The position numbers were made by a program, and so were the translations under genes. The notes under the pieces were generated by a model, which was not told where the DNA came from, searched no databases, and worked only from the letters and a program-made list of their open reading frames with translations. 64,000 nucleotides of DNA from Aerococcus urinae. Lineage in GTDB: Bacteria; Bacillota; Bacilli; Lactobacillales; Aerococcaceae. The DNA is taken from the NCBI RefSeq assembly GCF_001543175.1, contig NZ_CP014161.1, positions 1,302,001-1,366,000 of the forward strand, in the 5' to 3' direction. Shown here in pieces: positions 58,166 through 64,000 of the stretch; positions within the stretch are counted from its first letter, which is position 1; every line of letters starts with the position of its first letter.

Positions 58166-60616
58166 TTAATCCCGAATTTTTGCTTGTAATTCATGAGCAA
58201 GGGCTGCTTTGACCTTAGCAAAGTCTTCATTGACTTCTTCATCTACCAAAGTCGCTTCTGGGTTCAGATAAGTGAGTTGATAAGCTACCGATTTTCGCCC
58301 GTCTTGGATATGTTCACCACGGTAAATATCAAAGAGTTTAACATTAACCAGGTAGCTATTCGCTGCGGCTTGAATAGTAGCTACAATTTCAGCATGGCTC
58401 ACTTCTTCAGCCACAATCATGGCGATATCGCGGCTAATGCTTGGATATTTTGCCAGGGGTTCTTGGATGACCTGGTGTTCAGGCAAGTCATAGATGGCTT
58501 GTAAGTTAAACTCAGCCACGAAACTTTGGTTATTGAGGTCATAGTCCTTAGTAATTTGAGGGTGGAGTTGAGCTAAGTAACCAATGGTTAGCCATTCTCC
58601 TTGGTCCTCCACTTGTACAAGGGCTGTCCGACCAGGATGGGTATCCGGTAGATCAGTGCTTTGTAGGTAGCGAATTTGCCCGGCTAAATTGTAAGAAGCC
58701 AGTAGCGATTCCACTGCCCCCTTCATATCATAAAAGTCAACCGCTTGGGCCTTCCCTTGCCAGCTATCTCCTTCAACATCACCCGTCCATAAGGCTGCTA
58801 GATGGCTTTCTTCACGAGGAAGATCATCTTCTAACTCGTCATCATAGAAAACCCGGCCGATTTCATAGATTTGGACGTCCTTCACCTTACGAGCTAGGTT
58901 GTATTGGGCAATATCTAATAAACTGGTCAGTAAGTTAGTCCGCATGTAACGGCGTTCGTCACTCATTGGGAAGTCCAAGGCTACGGCTTCATGAGCTTGG
59001 GCTTGTAAGACATCAAGTTTCTTCTCACTGGTTAAACTGTAAGAAATCACTTGGTCAAAGCCTAGCGCTTCCATAGTCCGATGGCTTTGACGTTCAAATT
59101 TTTGCCAGTCGTTTAATCCAATATTGACGGGTTGGACTGGTGAAATCCGGGAAGGGATCTTATCGTAACCATAGATACGGGCGACTTCTTCCACTAGGTC
59201 AGCTGGAATGGAAATATCCCAACGTCGAGTAGGCACGGACACGGTAAATTCATCAGCGTCACCTTTAACTGGAAAACCCAACCGTCTAAAGGATGCTTTG
59301 ACCTCTTCAAAACTGATTTCCATACCTAGGAGACTGGTAATATAAGCTAAATTAGTCGTTACTTCTTTATTTTTAACGTCAAGGTGAGATACCCAAGCGC
59401 GGCCCTTAACTGCTTGTCCGCCAGCCCACTCTTCCATCAATTGGGCCGCATAGGCGCCGGCTTCATCGATAGTGGCGATATTTAAGCCGCGTTCATTTCT
59501 CAAACTCGACTCACTTCTAAGGGCTAAGCGTCTAGCTGTGCGGCGGATATGGGAAGAGTTAAACATGGCTGATTCAATCAAAACATTGGTGGTATTGTCA
59601 TCAATCTCAGTAGACAAGCCCCCCATCACTCCAGCTAGGGCAATTGGCTCTTGGCCATCAGTGATGACTAAGTCATCATCCGTTAAGTCTCTTTCCACAC
59701 CGTCTAAGGTCACTAATTTTTCCCCGGTTTTAGCTAGTCGAGGAGCAATGGTTTTAGATTGCAACTTATCATAGTCAAAGGCATGAAGGGGTTGGCCGTA
59801 TTCCAATAAGACATAGTTGGTCGCGTCAACCACATTATTAATCGGACGGATACCTTCTTTCATCAGGCGGATTTGTACATCAATCGGGCTGGCTTGAATT
59901 TTAACATCCTTAACCAAATGAGCAGTGTAGTGAGGGAAGAGATCACTATCAGAAATTTCAACAGTGACCTCACCACTTAAATCACTTCCCGCTTCAAAGG
60001 CTTGGTCATCATAAGTGTTGATGTCAATAGGACGGTCATAGATGGCACTTAATTCATAAGCGACCCCCCGCATGGATAGGGCATCGGCCCGGTTAGGAGT
60101 GATATCGAGGTCTAAGACCGTATCTTCTAAGTGTAAGTAGTCTTTAATATCTTGGCCTACGGGAGCGTCTTCCGGTAAGATCATAATCCCATTAGCAAAT
60201 TCTTTAGGAATCACATTTTCGCTAAAGCCAAGCTCTTGTAAAGAACAGAGCATCCCATTGGACTCTTGTCCGCGCAATTTTCCCTTCTTAATCTTTTGGT
60301 TGCCAGAAACGCGGGCCCCATGTAAAGCAACAATAACCTTTTGACCCGCAGCCACATTAGGGGCGCCACAGACAATTTGTAAGGGCTCTTCTTGGCCGAC
60401 ATCCACTTGGCAAACATGCAAGCTGTCCGCATTCGGATGTTTTTCCACAGATAAGGTCTTTCCAACTACAATTTTCTTCAAGCCGGAAAAGTCTTGGTTC
60501 AAGCCATCGACTTCCAGTCCGGTCCGTGATAAGTCTTCTGCTAAAGCTTCATCTTGAATATCTTCAATATCTACAAATTCATTTAACCAATTACGTGATG
60601 CTAACATGTCAGTCAT
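58166..60616 (-). CDS. pheT: phenylalanine-tRNA ligase beta subunit
   Basis: An 816-residue subunit of the heterotetrameric PheRS. Domains in order: N-terminal SWLNEFVDI start, tRNA-binding OB domain at about 40-155 (VGKTLSVEKHPNADSLHVCQVDVG, CGAPNVAAGQKV), B3/4 editing domain at about 215-390, B5 DNA-binding-like domain at about 405-480 (PTRRWDISIPADLVEEVARIYGYD), catalytic-like core at about 490-700, and FDX-ACB anticodon-binding domain at about 720-816 (KYPSISRDIAMIV). Its ATG shares one base with the pheS stop (TAATG). Confidence 0.97.
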   Translation of the reverse strand: MTDMLASRNWLNEFVDIEDIQDEALAEDLSRTGLEVDGLNQDFSGLKKIVVGKTLSVEKHPNADSLHVCQVDVGQEEPLQIVCGAPNVAAGQKVIVALHGARVSGNQKIKKGKLRGQESNGMLCSLQELGFSENVIPKEFANGIMILPEDAPVGQDIKDYLHLEDTVLDLDITPNRADALSMRGVAYELSAIYDRPIDINTYDDQAFEAGSDLSGEVTVEISDSDLFPHYTAHLVKDVKIQASPIDVQIRLMKEGIRPINNVVDATNYVLLEYGQPLHAFDYDKLQSKTIAPRLAKTGEKLVTLDGVERDLTDDDLVITDGQEPIALAGVMGGLSTEIDDNTTNVLIESAMFNSSHIRRTARRLALRSESSLRNERGLNIATIDEAGAYAAQLMEEWAGGQAVKGRAWVSHLDVKNKEVTTNLAYITSLLGMEISFEEVKASFRRLGFPVKGDADEFTVSVPTRRWDISIPADLVEEVARIYGYDKIPSRISPVQPVNIGLNDWQKFERQSHRTMEALGFDQVISYSLTSEKKLDVLQAQAHEAVALDFPMSDERRYMRTNLLTSLLDIAQYNLARKVKDVQIYEIGRVFYDDELEDDLPREESHLAALWTGDVEGDSWQGKAQAVDFYDMKGAVESLLASYNLAGQIRYLQSTDLPDTHPGRTALVQVEDQGEWLTIGYLAQLHPQITKDYDLNNQSFVAEFNLQAIYDLPEHQVIQEPLAKYPSISRDIAMIVAEEVSHAEIVATIQAAANSYLVNVKLFDIYRGEHIQDGRKSVAYQLTYLNPEATLVDEEVNEDFAKVKAALAHELQAKIRD

Positions 60617-61665
60617 TACCCTCTTTCTTGAAATTGATGAATAAAGCGGAGATCATTTTGGTAGAAATGACGGATATCTTCAATACCGTATTTCAACATG
60701 GCTACCCGGTCTGGTCCCAGGCCAAAGGCAAAGCCACTGTATTCTTCACTATCAATCCCTGACATTTCTAAGACATTAGGATGGACCATACCCCCACCGA
60801 GAATTTCAATCCAGCCAGTTTTCTTACAGATGTTGCAGCCTTGGCCACCACACTTGAAACAAGAGATGTCAATTTCAACAGATGGTTCAGTAAATGGGAA
60901 GTAGGATGGACGTAGACGCACTTGGCGGTCGCCTCCAAAGAGATGGCGGGCAAAGAGTTCTAGTGTCCCCTTCAAGTCTGAGAGGCCGATATTTTTATCA
61001 ACGACTAGCCCCTCAATTTGGTGGAATTGGTGGGAGTGGGTCGCGTCATCGGAGTCCCGGCGGTAAACCTTACCTGGACTAATCATTTGCAAAGGCCCTT
61101 TGGAAAAATCATGTTGATCCATGGCATGGGCTTGAACTGGCGAAGTGTGGGTCCGTAAAAGTACCTTATTTTCTTCAATATAGAAGGTATCTTGCATATC
61201 CCGAGCCGGATGGTCTTCGGGTAAATTCATCCGTTTAAAGTTGTAATAGTCCGATTCGATTTCTGGCCCTTCGACAATGATATAACCAAGGTCTAAGAAG
61301 AGGTCTTCAATTTCTTCCATGACTTGACTAATCACATGTTGACTACCTAATTTTTGTTGCTTACCAGGCAGGGTCACGTCAATGGTTTCCGCCATTAATT
61401 TTTGGTTAAGGGCTTCTTCTTCTAAAACAGCTTGTTTTTGGTCGAGTTCTTTAGCCACTTTATTTTTTAATTCATTGGCATAGGCCCCTACTTTAGGGCG
61501 TTCACTAGGGTCAATATCCTTCATGTGCCGCAAAGCTTCGGTGATTGGCCCCTTTTTCCCTAGGTACTTCACGCGAATAGCTTGCACATCATCAAGGCTA
61601 GAAATGCTTTGAATTTCTTCAGCGATTTGCCCTTCAATTGCTTGTAAATTGCTAATTATATCCAT
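60616..61665 (-). CDS. pheS: phenylalanine-tRNA ligase alpha subunit
   Basis: A 349-residue class II catalytic subunit of PheRS. The N-terminal coiled-coil arm ([20 protein letters not shown] to about 90) is followed by the catalytic domain with motif 2 ([24 protein letters not shown]), the substrate loop [37 protein letters not shown] and motif 3 ([17 protein letters not shown]). I start at 61665 behind AAAAAGGAG. The longer frame to 61755 crosses the T-box terminator and is not real. The operon is under a Phe T-box. Confidence 0.97.
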   Translation of the reverse strand: MDIISNLQAIEGQIAEEIQSISSLDDVQAIRVKYLGKKGPITEALRHMKDIDPSERPKVGAYANELKNKVAKELDQKQAVLEEEALNQKLMAETIDVTLPGKQQKLGSQHVISQVMEEIEDLFLDLGYIIVEGPEIESDYYNFKRMNLPEDHPARDMQDTFYIEENKVLLRTHTSPVQAHAMDQHDFSKGPLQMISPGKVYRRDSDDATHSHQFHQIEGLVVDKNIGLSDLKGTLELFARHLFGGDRQVRLRPSYFPFTEPSVEIDISCFKCGGQGCNICKKTGWIEILGGGMVHPNVLEMSGIDSEEYSGFAFGLGPDRVAMLKYGIEDIRHFYQNDLRFIHQFQERG

Positions 61666-61704
61666 GCTTAAACTCCTTTTTATAACGATTATGTGAGAAT
61701 TTTT

Positions 61705-61967
61705 CCACAAAAAAAGTCTCTCATTCCCAATAGGGACGAGAGACCGCGGTACCACCCTAGTTTTTATTCAGTTTGATTAAACAAACGAATAAACCCTTCA
61801 TTTCAGGCGATAACGAGCCCAGTCGTGATACCTTTTGACTGCTGTCGCCCGGTACCTACTCCAGAAGTGAAAAATTCCTCGCTTACCTGTAAGAAACTCT
61901 CAATCGGTGATTTCTCTTCCTGTTACAGGCTATGATAAGGAACCGTCTTCTATCAACGTATTCATTA
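61705..61967 (-). ncRNA. T-box leader (tRNA-Phe sensing) of pheST
   Basis: The T-box sequence GGGTGGTACCGCGG is at 61744-61757 on the minus strand. The specifier is a TTC (Phe) codon at 61869-61871, right before ACTTCT, which pairs with AGAAG to close stem I. The terminator (61709-61744) has arms GTCTCTC/GAGAGAC followed by TTTTTTT. Uncharged tRNA-Phe would pair with the UGGU bulge and stabilise the antiterminator. Confidence 0.95.
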
Positions 61968-61973
61968 AGGATA

Positions 61974-62002
61974 ATTGTAGCCGTTAAAGTCATTTTCGTC
62001 AA
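61974..62002 (-). promoter_or_regulatory. promoter of the pheST T-box operon
   Basis: TTGACG (61997-62002), 17-nt spacer, TACAAT (61974-61979) on the minus strand, about 100 nt before the specifier codon. Confidence 0.88.
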
Positions 62003-62020
62003 CAAGTAATCTAGCCGAGG

Positions 62021-62104
62021 TAAAAAAGACTGGCGCGTAAACACCAGTCCCTTTTCAAAATGTGTTCCAAGCGCAAATCGATCTTTTGCGCACCCGTCAC
62101 ACTT
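62021..62104 (+). repeat. structured intergenic repeat, copy 7 (short)
   Basis: A GACTGG/CCAGTC hairpin with T-run (62026-62055), then TGTGTTCC (62060-62067), a hairpin GCGCAAA/TTTGCGC with ATCGATC in the loop, and the box GTCACACTTT (62095-62104). Confidence 0.7.
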
Positions 62105-62112
62105 TCTCTTAA

Positions 62113-62226
62113 ACGTGTTCCAAGCGCGAGGTGAGCTCCATTTCAGAAGTACTTGCAAATCCTCTTTGAGGATTTACTGCGTACTTCTTCCAATGGTCTC
62201 TCCTCTTTTTGCGCTTGTCACACTCT
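62113..62226 (+). repeat. structured intergenic repeat, copy 8 (full)
   Basis: CGTGTTCC (62113-62120), stem arms AAGCGC (62121-62126) and GCGCTT (62211-62216), box GTCACACTCT (62217-62226). Inside are GAGCTCCATTTCA and a hairpin GAAGTAC/GTACTTC with AATCCTC/GAGGATT. It abuts the hxlR-family stop codon. Confidence 0.8.
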
Positions 62227-62559
62227 TTACTTATCTAGTTCTATCCATTCGTCAGACCAAGAGTGTAATGAGGTTAAGACGGTTTCAAGATCTTGGCCTT
62301 TTTGAGTTAGGGCATAGTAAGTATATTTGTGGCAATCACTACATTGTGTCACCCGCTCAAGGATTCCTAGGCAGGTCAGTTCTCTTAGTCGTTCGGTCAG
62401 TACCCGGTCGGAAATCCCATCAATATGGTCACGTAATTCAGAAAAACGAAGTGGGCCTTTGAGTAAGCTTTGAATGATTAAACCATTCCATTTCTTTCCT
62501 AATAATTGGAAACCTTGCTCAAATTTGCGACACAGAGAAGGAATGTGCTGTTCACTCAA
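62227..62559 (-). CDS. HxlR-family winged-helix transcriptional regulator
   Basis: A 110-residue regulator of the HxlR/YodB type. The N-terminal Cys (SLCRKFEQGFQLLGKKWNGLIIQSLL) and the winged helix RFSELRDHIDGISDRVLTERLRELTCLGILERV are typical. A CSDCHKYTYYALT segment holds two more Cys, so a redox or electrophile sensing role is possible. The start is TTG at 62559 behind AAAGGAAG. It lies 25 bp after the HD-domain gene on the same strand. The target is unknown. Confidence 0.88.
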   Translation of the reverse strand: MSEQHIPSLCRKFEQGFQLLGKKWNGLIIQSLLKGPLRFSELRDHIDGISDRVLTERLRELTCLGILERVTQCSDCHKYTYYALTQKGQDLETVLTSLHSWSDEWIELDK

Positions 62560-62584
62560 GCGGTCACTTCCTTTCTTTATAAAG

Positions 62585-63205
62585 TTAATTTTTCTTATTA
62601 TTACTTTCTGCTAAGTTTGGAAAATATTTTCTCCTCAGCCGATTAAATGGCGTCAGCAAACGCTCATTAATGGTTTGGTTTAGAGGATTAAGGATGCGTT
62701 GACTACAGAAAGTTTGGCAATTATCCCGCCATATCTTAGAGGCAGGTCTTAAATATTCTGTCGATGCTAAGTATTTATCCACAAAAGTCACCACAAATGA
62801 CTCTGGGTAAGCAGGAAGTTGCCAAGTAGCCAACCACATGTGTTTAATGATAATATCATGTTCAACTTCGTTTAAGTCGGTTAAGACTTCTGCATTTTTT
62901 AGTGCAATATAAGGGTGATTGGTGAAATGATTGCCTTTTGAGAATGTCATTTCTTTCGTGTCATAGTAGAAAAGATCATGCATTAAACCCGCACGAGCGA
63001 CTGAACGATAGTCTAAGTTTAAACGCTTAGCAATTTTATAACTATAATAACTGACAGAATAAGAATGAACTAAACGATTCCCATAAATATGTTGGCGAAA
63101 CAGACCTAAATCGGTAATAAATTCATGGTCTTTAATATCATCGATTAAGGCCAAATAGTCACGGTCATTTTCCCAAGGGTAATTAGTTTCTGTCAATAAG
63201 TTCAT
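62585..63205 (-). CDS. HD domain-containing protein
   Basis: A 206-residue putative phosphohydrolase. The HD motif region is at about 40-80: RLVHSYSVSYYSYKIAKRLNLDYRSVARAGLMHDLFYYD, with the first His, then His-Asp, and a later HIIIKHMWLATW with another metal His. It belongs to a family of short HD proteins near rRNA methyltransferase genes in Lactobacillales. The start at 63205 has a very close GAAAGGA; a TTG at 63235 in frame, overlapping the previous stop, is an alternative. The substrate is unknown. Confidence 0.82.
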   Translation of the reverse strand: MNLLTETNYPWENDRDYLALIDDIKDHEFITDLGLFRQHIYGNRLVHSYSVSYYSYKIAKRLNLDYRSVARAGLMHDLFYYDTKEMTFSKGNHFTNHPYIALKNAEVLTDLNEVEHDIIIKHMWLATWQLPAYPESFVVTFVDKYLASTEYLRPASKIWRDNCQTFCSQRILNPLNQTINERLLTPFNRLRRKYFPNLAESNNKKN

Positions 63206-63231
63206 GTCCTTTCTTTTGTAGAGCCTACTGA

Positions 63232-63981
63232 TCAATTAGGAAGAAAGTGGTGCATAGCGATCGAGCCGGCAATGGCGACATTCAATGATTCCGCCTGACC
63301 CAGCATGGTAATATAGAGACTAATATCACTCGCTGCAATGATTTCCGGTCGAACACCATTTCCTTCGTTACCTAAAATAATGCCCCATCTTTCGTGTTTT
63401 TTCAAGTTATAAGTTTCTAAAGCTTGGGCTTGGTCATTTAATTCGGTCGCTGCTAAACAATAGCCTGCTGCCCTCAAACTGGCCATGGCTTCTTCTAAAA
63501 CCACTTGGTGGAGGCGAACATGGAATTGACTGCCCTGCATAGAACGAACCACCTTAGGGCTATAAGGATCAACGGTACCCTTACCTAGGTAGATATCTTG
63601 ATAATTAAAGGCATCTGCCGATCGGATCAAGGTTCCCAGGTTCCCTGGGTCTTGAACCCCATCCAGTAAGAGAACTGCAGGGGAAGCCGGTTTTAAAGAG
63701 GCTTTTCGGTCTCGATTGACCACCGCAAAGACCCCTTGATCCCTTTGAGTATCAGATAGTTCTTGGGCAATTTCAGGACTGATCAGGGTTTGATTAGCCA
63801 GCTTAAAGTCAGATTCATGTTTGGGAGTAAGAAAGACTTCAGCCAAGTCTGCCCCCGCCTCTAAGGCAGCCTCTAAAAGATGGGGGCCTTCAATAAGATA
63901 TTGACCAGCCTTTTCCCGTCCCCGCCGACTTAATAATTTTTTGGCATCCTTAATTTTTGGGTTATTTTTGGAAGTCAGCAT
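63232..63981 (-). CDS. TrmH/SpoU-family RNA 2'-O-methyltransferase
   Basis: A 249-residue SPOUT methyltransferase with an N-terminal RNA-binding domain (SKNNPKIKDAKKLLSRRGREKAGQYLIEGPHLLEAAL). The knotted SAM domain has LLLDGVQDPGNLGTLIRSADAF (motif 1), LGNEGNGVRPE (motif 2) and LGQAESLNVAIAGSIAMHHF (motif 3). These are the three SpoU motifs. Whether it targets 23S rRNA or tRNA cannot be told; proteins of this shape (YsgA-like) act on 23S rRNA. In Firmicutes, such a gene often stands next to pheST, as here. The ATG is at 63981. Confidence 0.92.
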   Translation of the reverse strand: MLTSKNNPKIKDAKKLLSRRGREKAGQYLIEGPHLLEAALEAGADLAEVFLTPKHESDFKLANQTLISPEIAQELSDTQRDQGVFAVVNRDRKASLKPASPAVLLLDGVQDPGNLGTLIRSADAFNYQDIYLGKGTVDPYSPKVVRSMQGSQFHVRLHQVVLEEAMASLRAAGYCLAATELNDQAQALETYNLKKHERWGIILGNEGNGVRPEIIAASDISLYITMLGQAESLNVAIAGSIAMHHFLPN

Positions 63982-64000
63982 ATTACTTGATCAAGCGGTA

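Noticed and set aside
61665-61755. N-terminal extension of pheS
   Set aside because: It is the T-box terminator/antiterminator region; the real start has a strong Shine-Dalgarno at 61665.
1-64000. tRNA, rRNA and CRISPR arrays
   Set aside because: I looked for cloverleaf-type and rRNA-like sequences and for evenly spaced repeats and found none; a dedicated scan would be needed to be certain.

Overview
The window looks like a chromosomal segment of a low-to-moderate GC Firmicute of the order Lactobacillales, most likely the genus Aerococcus (A. urinae group). The main clue is a ribonucleotide reductase small subunit (about 7.1-8.1 kb) that has lost three metal-binding glutamates (Val, Pro and Lys instead). 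This is the hallmark of the metal-free class Ie enzyme described in mollicutes and in Aerococcus urinae. A pyruvate oxidase, tandem phosphoglycerate mutases, PepC, a PTS-based amino-sugar operon and T-box/THF RNA switches fit a fermentative, H2O2-producing coccus.

Layout. 1-2.5 kb: start of a pyruvate oxidase gene (its 3' part is outside the window), divergent from an ECF S-component, then an FMN reductase. 2.9-4.4 kb: two tandem dPGM genes, the first lacking the catalytic glutamate. 4.4-8.3 kb: nrdF-nrdI-nrdE behind two NrdR boxes. 8.7-13.5 kb: rpiR-nanE-PTS EIICBA-nagA amino-sugar operon with a promoter and a cre site. 13.7-17.9 kb: tyrosine phosphatase, flavoprotein and TetR regulator, and a LysM-like protein. 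17.9-21.4 kb: an acidic secreted CAP protein divergent from a sigI-rsgI pair. 21.4-31.9 kb: deoC, a DUF3800 protein, a heterodimeric ABC exporter, folT behind a THF riboswitch, an antiporter behind a fluoride-like leader, a YkvI-like transporter, and an HrtBA-like efflux pair with a perfect palindromic operator. 32.1-37.2 kb: pepC, yebC, and a class A PBP that appears to start at ATT. 37.2-39.2 kb: an IS3-family element (IS150-like) with a long structured non-coding tail, inserted into a terminator. 39.2-43.3 kb: a TrpXYZ-type ABC importer behind an operator plus a leader-peptide attenuator, then an alpha/beta hydrolase. 43.9-57.9 kb: housekeeping genes (histidine phosphatase, tandem ATPase, murB, tsaE, ywlG, ppk, ppx, pta, alanine symporter). 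58-64 kb: pheST behind a Phe T-box, HxlR regulator, HD protein and an rRNA/tRNA 2'-O-methyltransferase.

The most unusual non-coding signal is a family of structured intergenic repeats at about 8.5, 33.6, 43.5-43.9 and 62.1 kb. Each copy combines a GGGACAAAAGTCCC-type hairpin, a CGTGYTCC box, a variable stem whose two arms change together between copies, and a closing GTCRCACTCT box. The second is a classic four-segment trp-type attenuator in front of the ABC importer at 42.0-42.2 kb. No tRNA or rRNA genes and no CRISPR array were seen.
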